In this document: piece by piece, positions 56,920-64,000 of the stretch
How the letters are laid out: the number at the start of each line of letters is the position of its first letter
Numbering within the stretch: position 1 is the stretch's first letter
NCBI RefSeq assembly: GCF_007097245.1
Contig: NZ_VJZT01000002.1
Coordinates: forward strand, 117,859 to 181,858
Length of the DNA stretch: 64,000 bases
Reading direction: 5' to 3'
DNA from: Flavobacterium restrictum
GTDB taxonomy: Bacteria > Bacteroidota > Bacteroidia > Flavobacteriales > Flavobacteriaceae
Notes under the pieces: model-generated
The model's database searches: none
What the model was told of the DNA's origin: nothing
What the model saw: the letters and a program-made list of their open reading frames with translations, nothing else
Program-made: the position numbers and the translations under genes

Positions 56920-57445
56920 ATTTAGAAAAATTAGTAACCCAAATTACCCATAAAAGAAAAACGACACCATAAATAAATAACGGAAAAATAATATCGTGCA
57001 AAAGTGACCCATATTCTGGAAAATGATACAGCAAAACGCACAAAGCCGCAATTCGAAAAACATTTAGAATATAAATAAGAAGGCTTCCGCCAAGGATAAA
57101 AAGCAAAGTCGTTTTAAGTTTACCCGAAAAAGCCACTACAAAAGCAATAAACAAAATGATGACACTTATGGCATTGCAGCCTTCAATGATTCGGGCAATT
57201 CCTTTTTGATGGTACCATAATTTCACGTAATTGGTACCCGATTCTTCGATCCTAACGGAATTTGGTTCCAACCATTGAAGTACTTGCTGGGTATTTTGAG
57301 CTACTTTTAGAGTAATCGAATCCAAACCATCAACACCAAAACTGCTCAAATAATAGTCATACAGCAAGGACAAAACGATGTAGGTTAGAAAAAAAGTGCC
57401 CAAAAAAAGCAAAAACGGTTTGTAAATACTAAAATATTTTTTCAA
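56894..57445 (-). CDS. xrtF: Exosortase family protein XrtF
   Basis: The 183-residue membrane protein has about five hydrophobic segments. The exosortase active-site residues are present: Cys90 in IIEGCNAISV, Arg131 in NVFRIAALCV and His150 in LLHDIIFPLF. XrtF is the Flavobacterium-type exosortase that processes a small set of exported proteins with a C-terminal sorting signal. Only the partner protein is next to it; the substrate gene is not in the window. The divergent fRMsr-like gene begins 68 bp away. Confidence 0.92.
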   Translation of the reverse strand: MKKYFSIYKPFLLFLGTFFLTYIVLSLLYDYYLSSFGVDGLDSITLKVAQNTQQVLQWLEPNSVRIEESGTNYVKLWYHQKGIARIIEGCNAISVIILFIAFVVAFSGKLKTTLLFILGGSLLIYILNVFRIAALCVLLYHFPEYGSLLHDIIFPLFIYGVVFLLWVIWVTNFSKYAKNTIQS

Positions 57446-57513
57446 AGTGATTTTTTAACAAAATTAAATAAATTATGAAACGAGCATTAAATACTTTTGT
57501 AAAAAATAAAAAA

Positions 57514-57969
57514 ATGACCTTTCAAGAACTACAACCAAAAGTAACCGAAATTACTATAAATACAACACTTTCTAGAGACGAAAAATTGTTAGCCGTTTGC
57601 GAACTCTTGAGCAATGGCATTGCCTATTATAATTGGGTAGGATTTTATTTTGCTAATCACGAGACCCAAACGTTACATCTTGGTCCTTACGTGGGCGCCG
57701 AAACCGACCATACTGTAATCCCATTTGGGAAAGGAATTTGTGGTCAAGTGGCAGTTTCTAATGCTAATTTTGTCGTTCCAGATGTGGCCGCACAAGACAA
57801 TTATATTGCGTGTAGTTTTACCGTAAAATCCGAAATTGTGGTACCACTTTTTGTAAACGGTAAAAACATTGGTCAAATAGATATAGACAGTCATGTAATT
57901 GATCCCTTTACCGAAGCCGACGAACGTTTTCTTGAGTTTGTGAACCAAGAAATTGCGAAGTTATTTTAA
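57514..57969 (+). CDS. GAF domain protein, free methionine-(R)-sulfoxide reductase type
   Basis: The 151-residue protein starts at the ATG at 57514 (MTFQELQPKV); a longer frame from 57475 adds 13 codons of low quality. It is a single GAF domain similar to fRMsr: YYNWVGFYFANHE, IPFGKGICGQVA and SEIVVPLFVNGKNIGQIDIDS. In E. coli three cysteines matter. Here the equivalents of the second and third are kept (Cys76 and Cys100), but the first is lost: the segment before IPFGKG reads GAETDHTV. Activity may therefore use only two cysteines, or the protein may bind a ligand only. Confidence 0.85.
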   Translation: MTFQELQPKVTEITINTTLSRDEKLLAVCELLSNGIAYYNWVGFYFANHETQTLHLGPYVGAETDHTVIPFGKGICGQVAVSNANFVVPDVAAQDNYIACSFTVKSEIVVPLFVNGKNIGQIDIDSHVIDPFTEADERFLEFVNQEIAKLF

Positions 57970-58065
57970 AGTGTAAATAAACATAAAACAGCCGTTCGAC
58001 TATTTTCGATTCTTAATATTTTAATCAAAAAAAGTATCGAGAAGTGTTTTCTAATTTATCTTTAG

Positions 58066-58073
58066 TACCTTTG
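58066..58073 (+). promoter_or_regulatory. -7 promoter element of the DUF2452 gene
   Basis: TACCTTTG lies 43 bp upstream of the ATG at 58117. Confidence 0.5.
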
Positions 58074-58116
58074 TTTACTTTTTATTTAAAAATGTTAAAC
58101 AAAACTGATTTTGAGA

Positions 58117-58539
58117 ATGAAAAAAAGCCACCCCGATAATGTTGTTTTTTCTGAAGAAAAAGGATATAACGCAAGTGTTTTGCCTTATGCAACAAGTGTA
58201 GGCGCACCCGTGATTAAAACCGATGATGTAGTTGCTTGGAAAACTAGAGGCATTCATAATGTCAATAAAGAATTCGAAAACAAGTTCAACGAGCTCAAAC
58301 AACAATACCAAAAATTGATGCAAGAATACGAATGGAATGATATCGTATACAACGCTAAATTTTCGTTTGAACCTGTTATTGGCGAAATTTACCATTTGTA
58401 TACGGGTGATGATGGGATTCATTTTTTGTCCTTAATTGGGCCACAGGAATGGAACAAAGAACACATTGCTACCTTTAAATTGAATAGCGACAAAAAGTGG
58501 ATGCTTTTAAATCAAAAAGACCATTTTTCTTCCTATTAG
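58117..58539 (+). CDS. DUF2452 family protein
   Basis: The 140-residue protein matches DUF2452 by NVVFSEEKGYNASVLPYATS and YHLYTGDDGIHFLSLIGPQEW. Start at the ATG at 58117 (MKKSHPDNV); TTG two codons before it is the alternative. It has a helical central part (NKEFENKFNELKQQYQKLMQ). The function is unknown. It is followed by a 382-bp gap. Confidence 0.85.
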   Translation: MKKSHPDNVVFSEEKGYNASVLPYATSVGAPVIKTDDVVAWKTRGIHNVNKEFENKFNELKQQYQKLMQEYEWNDIVYNAKFSFEPVIGEIYHLYTGDDGIHFLSLIGPQEWNKEHIATFKLNSDKKWMLLNQKDHFSSY

Positions 58540-58921
58540 CACTAAATTTTGGGTGAATCACCTGCTTTTAAGGGGCAACGCAAAATGATATTCTTTTTTT
58601 ATCTCAAATAATTTATAAACACCAAAGCGTTCGATTTTAAAACAATTGTGAATTAAAAAAAATACACCACTGGTTGCTTCGCCTGTTCACCAGCGCTCGG
58701 GTCACAGATTTTAAAACCAAAATAACGCTGTTTGATTGCACAAATTCAAAAATCAGTGTCAATTTCATTACTTTTAAGTTATTAAAATCTGTGAATCTGT
58801 GACAGTCTTTATAAAAGCGAATGACCTTTACAAACGCAAAGTTATTGGGTATAAAAAGTATTTATTCCAACTGAATTTAATTTTTGCGAACTGTTTAACA
58901 CAGAAAATAAATTCAAAAACA
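58540..58921 (+). other. 382-bp intergenic region with inverted short repeats
   Basis: GTCACAGATTTTAA (near 58703) and the inverse TTAAAATCTGTGAATCTGTGAC (58782-58803, given here in two overlapping parts) frame a segment that includes GATTGCACAAATTC. A similar word TTGCACAAATTCAAA occurs near 46832 before the GxxExxY pseudogene. The frame that precedes the DUF2071 ATG is open but not coding in character. No gene was found. Confidence 0.5.
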
Positions 58922-59686
58922 ATGGTAATGACGACATTTTTAAAAGCAAATTGGGAAAACATCATTATGGCCAATTATGCCATTGATCCAGAAATCTTAA
59001 AGCCTTACCTACCCAAAGGAGTGAATTTAGATGTTTACGATGGCAAAGCCTATGTTAGTTTGGTTGGTTTTATGTTCAAAAACACAAAGTTGTTCCAAAT
59101 CCCAATTCCGTTTTTAGGAACTTTCGAAGAAATTAATTTGCGTTTTTATGTCTACAGAAAAGAAGGCGGTACCATCAAACGTGGCGTTGTATTTATCAAC
59201 GAAACTATTCCTTACAAAATAGTAGCTTGGATGGCGAATAAATTATACAAAGAACATTATACTGTGGTGCCAACCAAACATGAAATTGTAAAAAGTTCCG
59301 CTACTACCAAAATAAAATTCGAATGGCTCTTGCATAAAAAATGGAACAGTATTTATGTAGAAGCAGCCAATGAATCCCAAGAAATGGAGCAAAATACTTT
59401 GGAAAAATTCATTTATGAGCACTATTTTGGCTACACAAAAATCGACGACAACAACACCGAAGAATACCAATTACAACACCCAAGTTGGAATGTTCAAAAA
59501 GTGGTAGATTATAAAATAGATTGCGATTTTGAAGCCATGTATGGCAAATGCTTTTCGGTTTTAAACCATACTAAACCCGAAGCAGTATTTATTGCCCAAG
59601 GTTCCGCCGTAAAAGTTGCCTGGAAAAGAACCAAATTAGAGTTTACAAAGCAAGAAAACGGCAATGAAAATTCTGAATTTGAATAA
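58922..59686 (+). CDS. DUF2071 family protein
   Basis: The 254-residue protein starts at the ATG at 58922 (MVMTTFLKANWENIIMANY); 41 codons upstream, which run into the repeat region, are rejected. DUF2071 (YqjF-like) features are LKPYLPKGVNLDVYDGKAYVS, NLRFYVYRKEGG and a C-terminal FSVLNHTKPEAVFIAQGSAV. The fold is related to acetoacetate decarboxylase, but no function is known for this family. It precedes rpsO. Confidence 0.85.
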   Translation: MVMTTFLKANWENIIMANYAIDPEILKPYLPKGVNLDVYDGKAYVSLVGFMFKNTKLFQIPIPFLGTFEEINLRFYVYRKEGGTIKRGVVFINETIPYKIVAWMANKLYKEHYTVVPTKHEIVKSSATTKIKFEWLLHKKWNSIYVEAANESQEMEQNTLEKFIYEHYFGYTKIDDNNTEEYQLQHPSWNVQKVVDYKIDCDFEAMYGKCFSVLNHTKPEAVFIAQGSAVKVAWKRTKLEFTKQENGNENSEFE

Positions 59687-59775
59687 CAAAGAGAATTTAG
59701 TTGGTACAGTTTATGTGAAAAACGTCCGAATGGTTACTTTTTTGGATTTTTAAGGTTTTTTTTGAATTTTTATAG

Positions 59776-59783
59776 TACTTTTG
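59776..59783 (+). promoter_or_regulatory. -7 promoter element of rpsO
   Basis: TACTTTTG lies 56 bp before the ATG; the leader in between holds GTATGACATAC, a small inverted repeat. S15 often regulates its own mRNA in the leader, but no conserved site could be read. Confidence 0.55.
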
Positions 59784-59839
59784 CACCCGTCTTACAATAG
59801 CTGTATGACATACATAACAATCATTTAAATAATATTAGC

Positions 59840-60106
59840 ATGTATTTAACGAAAGAAGTTAAAGAAGAAATCTTCGCAAAACACGGAGAAAAAACAAACA
59901 CAGGAAAGTCAGAAGCACAAATTGCTTTATTTACTTTCAGAATTAGCCACCTTACAGAGCATTTGAAAAAAAATCGTCACGATTACAACACAGAGCGTTC
60001 ATTAGTATTGCTAGTAGGTAAAAGAAGATCTTTGTTGGATTACTTGAAAAAGACAGAAATCAACAGATACCGTGAAATTATCAAAGTATTGGGTATTAGA
60101 AAATAA
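59840..60106 (+). CDS. rpsO: 30S ribosomal protein S15
   Basis: The 88-residue protein has the S15 features NTGKSEAQIALFTFRISHLT, NTERSLVLLVGKRRSLLDYL and the ending YREIIKVLGIRK. It binds the 16S rRNA central domain early in assembly. It is followed by a terminator and then pnp, the usual pair in bacteria. Confidence 0.98.
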   Translation: MYLTKEVKEEIFAKHGEKTNTGKSEAQIALFTFRISHLTEHLKKNRHDYNTERSLVLLVGKRRSLLDYLKKTEINRYREIIKVLGIRK

Positions 60107-60116
60107 TCAATATATA

Positions 60117-60143
60117 AAAGAGGTGCGAAAGTGCCTCTTTTTT
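60117..60143 (+). terminator. Terminator after rpsO
   Basis: AAAGAGG and CCTCTTT pair around TGCGAAAGTG, with T on the plus strand. pnp starts 169 bp further on, so it probably has its own start or depends on read-through. Confidence 0.8.
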
Positions 60144-60312
60144 ATTTTAGAATTTAAATGGAAAGATTTAGATTCTTATAAAAAAGCTATTCGTTCTTAC
60201 TAAACAGATAGCCCTTAAAAAAGTTAGGTTTTCATTGGAATTTTAGGCATTAACTACGCAAACAACTACACACAACTAAAAAACCATTGTATAAACAATT
60301 AGAAAAAAAATT

Positions 60313-62439
60313 ATGATTCCACAATTATTTGTAGAAAGCATCGATTTAGGTGATGGCAGAAACATCACAATCGAGACAGGAAGATTAGCCAAACAAGCTG
60401 ATGGATCTGTAGTAGTACGTATTGGAAAAACTGTTATTTTAGGAACAGTTGTATCCTCAAGAAAAGCAAGTCCAGGTATCGATTTCTTACCACTTACGGT
60501 AGATTATCGCGAAAAATTTGCAGCAGCAGGTCGTTTTCCTGGTGGTTTCTTCAAAAGAGAAGCACGTCCAAGCGATAACGAAGTATTAACAATGAGATTA
60601 GTTGACCGTGTTTTGCGTCCGCTTTTCCCATCAGATTATCACGCAGAAGTGCAAGTTATGATTCAGTTGATGTCTCATGACGAAGATGTAATGCCAGATG
60701 CATTAGCAGGTTTAGCCGCTTCGGCAGCTTTGGCTTTGTCTGACATTCCTTTTGAAACGTTGATTTCAGAAGCCAGAGTGGGAAGAATTGACGGTAAATT
60801 TATCATCAATCCATCTCGTGCACAATTAGAATTATCGGATATCGATATGATGATTGGCGCTTCAACCGATTCTATCGCCATGGTAGAAGGTGAAATGAAA
60901 GAAATCTCGGAAGCAGAAATGGTAGAAGCCATTAAATTTGCGCACGAGCACATCAAAAACCAAATTGCAGCGCAAGAACGTTTGCAAGCCGCTTTTGGAA
61001 AAAAAGAAGTGCGTACCTACGAACAAGAAAAAACAAACGATGCTATTTACGCTAAAGTAAAAGCAGCAGCTTACGATAAAATTTATGCTATTGCAAGCAA
61101 AGGTTCTTCTAAACAAGAGCGTACAGCAGCATTTGCAGAAGTAAAAGAAGAAGTAAAAGCTTTATTCTCTGAAGAAGAATTGGCAGTTGATGGCGATTTA
61201 GTTTCTAAATATTTTTACAAAACTAATAAAGAAGCCGTTCGTAACGTAACTTTAGATTTAGGAACTCGTTTAGACGGAAGAAAAACTACAGAAATCAGAC
61301 CAATCTGGTGTGAAGTAGATTATTTACCATCGGTTCACGGATCTGCATTGTTTACTCGTGGAGAAACGCAAGCATTGGCAACAGCCACTTTAGGAACTTC
61401 TAGAGAAGCCAACCAAATTGATTCCCCTTCTGAACAAGGAGAAGAAAAATTCTATTTACATTATAATTTTCCACCATTTTCTACAGGAGAAGCGCGTCCG
61501 TTGAGAGGAACTTCAAGAAGAGAAGTTGGTCACGGAAACTTAGCACAACGTGCTTTGAAAAACATGATTCCTGCTGATTGTCCTTACACGATTCGTGTGG
61601 TTTCGGAAGTATTAGAATCAAATGGTTCTTCTTCAATGGCTACCGTTTGTGCTGGAACATTATCATTGATGGATGCTGGTATTCAAATGATTCGTCCCGT
61701 TTCTGGAATTGCAATGGGATTGATTACGGATGGGGATCGTTTTGCAGTTTTATCAGATATTTTAGGTGATGAAGATCATTTAGGAGATATGGATTTCAAA
61801 GTAACTGGAACTTCTGAAGGAATTACCGCTTGTCAAATGGACATCAAAATTGATGGATTGAAATACGAAATCATGGAAGCAGCTTTGGCTCAAGCTAGAG
61901 ACGGTCGTTTGCATATTTTGAACATACTTACAGATACTTTGGCGCAACCAAAAGCAGATGTTAAGGCATACGCTCCAAAAATCTTGATGCGTACCATTCC
62001 TGGAAACTTCATTGGTGCCCTAATTGGTCCTGGTGGAAAAGTGATTCAAGAATTGCAAAAAGCAACCGGTTGTACTATCGTTATCAACGAGGAAAATGAT
62101 ATGGGAATTGTTGAAATTCTTGGAACTGATCCTGCAGGAATTGAAGCTGTATTAGCAAAAATCCAATCGATTACTTTCAAACCACAAATGGGCGAAGCGT
62201 ATGAAGTTAAAGTAATCAAAATGCTTGATTTTGGTGCAGTAGTAGAATATCTTGACGCTCCAGGAAACGAAGTATTGCTTCACGTATCGGAATTGGCTTG
62301 GGAACGCACTGAAAACGTTGCCGATGTAGTGAATATGGGCGATGTCTTTATGATTAAGTATTTAGGTTTAGACCCAAAAACGCGTAAAGAAAAAGTGTCT
62401 AGAAAAGCTTTGATGCCAAGACCTCCAAGAGAATCTTAA
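60313..62439 (+). CDS. pnp: Polyribonucleotide nucleotidyltransferase (PNPase)
   Basis: The 708-residue 3'-5' phosphorolytic exoribonuclease has two RNase PH domains (about residues 1-220 and 300-540; [20 protein letters not shown] and [20 protein letters not shown]), an all-helical segment between them, a KH domain with [19 protein letters not shown] (about 570) and an S1 domain ([20 protein letters not shown]; about 635). The Asp residues of the catalytic site are in [14 protein letters not shown]. It acts in mRNA decay. A terminator follows directly. Confidence 0.98.
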   Translation: MIPQLFVESIDLGDGRNITIETGRLAKQADGSVVVRIGKTVILGTVVSSRKASPGIDFLPLTVDYREKFAAAGRFPGGFFKREARPSDNEVLTMRLVDRVLRPLFPSDYHAEVQVMIQLMSHDEDVMPDALAGLAASAALALSDIPFETLISEARVGRIDGKFIINPSRAQLELSDIDMMIGASTDSIAMVEGEMKEISEAEMVEAIKFAHEHIKNQIAAQERLQAAFGKKEVRTYEQEKTNDAIYAKVKAAAYDKIYAIASKGSSKQERTAAFAEVKEEVKALFSEEELAVDGDLVSKYFYKTNKEAVRNVTLDLGTRLDGRKTTEIRPIWCEVDYLPSVHGSALFTRGETQALATATLGTSREANQIDSPSEQGEEKFYLHYNFPPFSTGEARPLRGTSRREVGHGNLAQRALKNMIPADCPYTIRVVSEVLESNGSSSMATVCAGTLSLMDAGIQMIRPVSGIAMGLITDGDRFAVLSDILGDEDHLGDMDFKVTGTSEGITACQMDIKIDGLKYEIMEAALAQARDGRLHILNILTDTLAQPKADVKAYAPKILMRTIPGNFIGALIGPGGKVIQELQKATGCTIVINEENDMGIVEILGTDPAGIEAVLAKIQSITFKPQMGEAYEVKVIKMLDFGAVVEYLDAPGNEVLLHVSELAWERTENVADVVNMGDVFMIKYLGLDPKTRKEKVSRKALMPRPPRES

Positions 62440-62482
62440 TTAGTAAATCCTTTTATTTTACTAAAAGTATATTTTATAAAGA

Positions 62483-62514
62483 ACCCCGTTTCATTCCTTT
62501 GAAACGGGGTTTTT
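62483..62514 (+). terminator. Terminator after pnp
   Basis: ACCCCGTTTC / GAAACGGGGT, a 10-bp perfect GC-rich stem with an 8-nt loop and TTTT after it. Confidence 0.95.
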
Positions 62515-62516
62515 GG

Positions 62517-62699
62517 TTATCTATTTTTAAGAACTTGAAGTAATTTTTCGTTAATAAAATAATTGCTCTTTCCTATTTTAATTTTTGTCAAAAATTTATT
62601 TTCGTCATCTTCCAAAGCATTCAAATAAGTTCTTGCTGTGTGACGATGAATTTTAAGTTCGTGCTCCAGAAAATCTATTTTTGTGTATAAAAATTCAAC
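62517..62699 (-). pseudogene. C-terminal remnant of a Fic-family protein
   Basis: The frame of 60 codons plus stop (bounded upstream by TAG at 62700-62702) reads TKIDFLEHELKIHRHTARTY, then LNALEDDENKFLTKIKIGKS and NYFINEKLLQVLKNR. This resembles the winged-helix tail of Fic proteins (AMP-transferase-like enzymes). The Fic core with HPFxxGNGR is absent; no start codon belongs to the fragment. The upstream part on this strand is not coding. Family assignment is from pattern only. Confidence 0.55.
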
Positions 62700-62759
62700 C
62701 TATTTATACACGTTTTTACAACGTGTATAAAAAACAATGCTTTCTTATACACGTTGTAA
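62682..62759. repeat. Array of four TTATACAC motifs, DnaA-box-like, with a perfect 15-bp inverted pair
   Basis: The motif occurs at 62682-62690 (inverse, TTATACACA), 62704-62712 (direct), 62722-62730 (inverse) and 62745-62753 (direct), the last three as TTATACACG. Copies are 18-23 bp apart. The last two lie in perfect 15-bp arms TTACAACGTGTATAA (62716-62730) and TTATACACGTTGTAA (62745-62759) with a 14-nt spacer. The first copy equals the DnaA box TTATACACA. Confidence 0.8.
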
Positions 62760-62829
62760 GTTGCACGCATACAAAAATGTATTTTCACATGTCATTTTTA
62801 TATCATACCCAAAAAACACTACGAACTCC

Positions 62830-62856
62830 GATTCCTGAACAGGAATCCGTTTTTTT
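62830..62856 (+). terminator. Hairpin with T-tract, possible terminator
   Basis: GATTCCTG and CAGGAATC form a perfect palindrome with AA between, followed by CGTTTTTTTT. No clear gene ends just before it on the plus strand, so it may be a relic or serve a small RNA. Confidence 0.6.
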
Positions 62857-62969
62857 GGTTTTATTCATCATTTTAATCAACTATATTTGCTACAACTAAC
62901 AAAAATCAATTTTGAAAAGATAAATAGATAATAACAACATATAAAAATTAGCGTTTAGCGAAAGAACCT

Positions 62970-63085
62970 GTATTCTGAAAATTCGACACTTCAAAATACC
63001 TACAGGGAAGTTTAAGCTAACGTTCATGCATAGGCGTGGACGTTACTTTGCTTTGTAGGTACGGGCGTCGAATCCCGCAGAATAC
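62970..63085. other. 116-bp nested multi-stem hairpin upstream of the type III methyltransferase
   Basis: Four nested helices can be drawn without crossing: GTATTCTG (62970-62977) with CAGAATAC (63078-63085); ATTCGAC (62981-62987) with GTCGAAT (63067-63073); TACCTACA (62997-63004) with TGTAGGTA (63054-63061); and TAACGTTC (63018-63025) with GGACGTTA (63038-63045, one G-T). Three are perfect, with short bulges or internal loops between them. GC content is above the surroundings. It looks like a structured RNA or a single-strand-folded DNA site. I could not match it to a family. Confidence 0.7.
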
Positions 63086-63133
63086 AAGTAAGGTAATTAG
63101 TCTGCGCTTCTTTTTGTTACTCCAACAAAAAAC

Positions 63134-64000
63134 ATGAAACTATACGCTACGGTCGAAGCAGTCTTAAAAAACGAACCCAATTATGTAACCGATGACGGTG
63201 ACTTGAAAAAATGGGTAATTATTAGCAAAGCACAAAATTGCGATGCAGAATTAATCTCCATATTATTAGAAAATCCAGAAGTTAAAACTCATTTTTTTAT
63301 TCCTATTAAAGATGTGCTGGTTTTTAACCAAGCATTATTTATAGAGTTTATGGAGCAAAAGAATTATTTGAACGATAGTTTTACTGCTTACAAAAACAAA
63401 ATAGGATTAACGACTGATGGTAAATTCCTAAACCAACGAAACGAAGTAGCTCTAGTTTGGCCTTACAAAGATTGTGTTCTCGAAGGAGGACAAAGCCGAG
63501 AGGAAGACAAACGGGAAGAAATTTTCTTTAATGAAGTTTTGGCACAAGACGAAATCAACCAATTACTAGACCCAAAAGTAGTAACCAATGTGAAAACATT
63601 CACAGCAGAGGGAGAAAAAGCATTTGAAGGTTTTACTAGAAATGAGCAAGGAACAATAACCGATAATTTGGTTATAAAAGGCAATAATTTGTTGGATTTG
63701 CATTCATTAAAAGAAGAGTTTGCTGGAAAAGTAAAGCTCATTTATATTGACCCACCCTATAATACAGGAAGTGATGGATTTAAGTATAATGATAATTTTA
63801 ATCATTCTACTTGGCTGACTTTTATGAGGAATAGGTTAGTTGTTGCAAGGGATTTATTGAAAAATGAAGGTGTGATATTTGTTCAATGTGATGATAATGA
63901 ACAAGGTTATTTAAAAGTTTTGATGGATGATATTTTTACTTCATCAAACTTTATAGAAACCTTTATTTGGAAAAATACTGACAATGCACCAACATTATCT
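63134..64000 (+). CDS. mod: Type III restriction-modification system methyltransferase (Mod), 5' part
   Basis: The frame is open for exactly 289 codons from ATG at 63134 to the right edge. The N-terminal 100 residues are of the type seen in EcoPI-like Mod proteins. FKD-type segment VWPYKDCVLEGGQSREEDKR and NLVIKGNNLLDLHSLKEEFA precede the catalytic motif IV DPPYNTGSDGF at Asp206, then NDNFNHSTWLTFMRNRL and GVIFVQCDDNEQGYLKVLMD. This is a beta-class N6-adenine methyltransferase. The SAM-binding motif FxGxG and the Res nuclease gene are expected beyond the edge. Confidence 0.88.
   Translation, partial: MKLYATVEAVLKNEPNYVTDDGDLKKWVIISKAQNCDAELISILLENPEVKTHFFIPIKDVLVFNQALFIEFMEQKNYLNDSFTAYKNKIGLTTDGKFLNQRNEVALVWPYKDCVLEGGQSREEDKREEIFFNEVLAQDEINQLLDPKVVTNVKTFTAEGEKAFEGFTRNEQGTITDNLVIKGNNLLDLHSLKEEFAGKVKLIYIDPPYNTGSDGFKYNDNFNHSTWLTFMRNRLVVARDLLKNEGVIFVQCDDNEQGYLKVLMDDIFTSSNFIETFIWKNTDNAPTLS

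Noticed and set aside
62681..62899. 72-codon plus-strand frame over the TTATACAC array
   Set aside because: No family, unusual composition, and it crosses two hairpins; the DNA is better explained as repeats and a terminator.
62970..63085. Nested hairpin as an integron attC site or tmRNA
   Set aside because: No RYYYAAC/GTTRRRY boxes and no integrase for attC; the T-loop-like CGTCGAATCC does not sit in a tRNA-like end with Ala acceptor stem as required for tmRNA.

Overview
The window is a piece of a low-GC Bacteroidota chromosome, almost certainly Flavobacterium or a close relative. The evidence is the gldK-gldL-gldM-gldN gliding/type IX secretion (T9SS) operon, an exosortase XrtF pair, proteins with FG-GAP and Flavobacterium-type tandem repeats, families such as DUF2851 and DUF2452, and many promoters of the Bacteroidota TAnnTTTG type. 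Nearly everything is intact housekeeping DNA; the two ends are more variable.

Layout. (1) 1-3702, minus strand: a large secreted adhesin-like gene that runs off the left edge, with a signal peptide, Ig-like and IPT/TIG domains, seven FG-GAP repeats and nine 138-bp tandem repeats. (2) 3758-6928, minus: an Lnt-like N-acyltransferase, an AraC-type regulator and a DUF3467 protein. (3) 7028-22071, minus: the information-processing superoperon in the order rpsU, xerC, hpf, tRNA-Thr(UGU), tRNA-Tyr, tRNA-Thr(GGU), tuf, tRNA-Trp, secE, nusG, rplK, rplA, rplJ, rplL, rpoB, rpoC, with internal hairpins. (4) 22245-36346: acyl-CoA dehydrogenase, a helix-hairpin-helix protein, an amino-acid permease, PspC, DUF2851, an exonuclease, aspC, a desaturase, rsmG, a lipoprotein, an ABC-F protein, DUF983 and an FAD oxidoreductase. 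(5) 36432-44943, minus: gldKLMN, an arginase-fold protein lacking metal ligands, and topA. (6) 45083-52596, plus: a structured intergenic element, miaB, a frameshifted GxxExxY gene between short direct repeats, a sigma-54 activator, lptE, a TPR protein, secG and groES-groEL. (7) 52676-57445, minus: DedA, a likely metal-handling group (HMA protein, TonB receptor, HYC_CC_PP protein) and xrtF with its partner. (8) 57514-62439, plus: a fRMsr-like GAF protein, DUF2452, DUF2071, rpsO and pnp. (9) 62483-64000: a junction with a Fic remnant, an array of TTATACAC motifs, a 116-bp nested hairpin, and the start of a type III restriction-modification methyltransferase cut by the right edge.

How the parts fit: GldKLMN form the core of the T9SS, the probable export route of the left-edge adhesin. 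SecE, SecG, Lnt and LptE serve envelope biogenesis. The rpsU-to-rpoC block couples translation and transcription genes, with terminator or attenuator hairpins separating rpsU from xerC, hpf from the tRNAs, and rplL from rpoB. The most interesting unexplained items are the nested hairpin before the methyltransferase, the TTATACAC array beside it, the structured element before miaB and the palindromes between rpoB and rpoC. No clearly new multi-gene system is visible; the right edge looks like the entry to a defence-type accessory region that continues outside the window.
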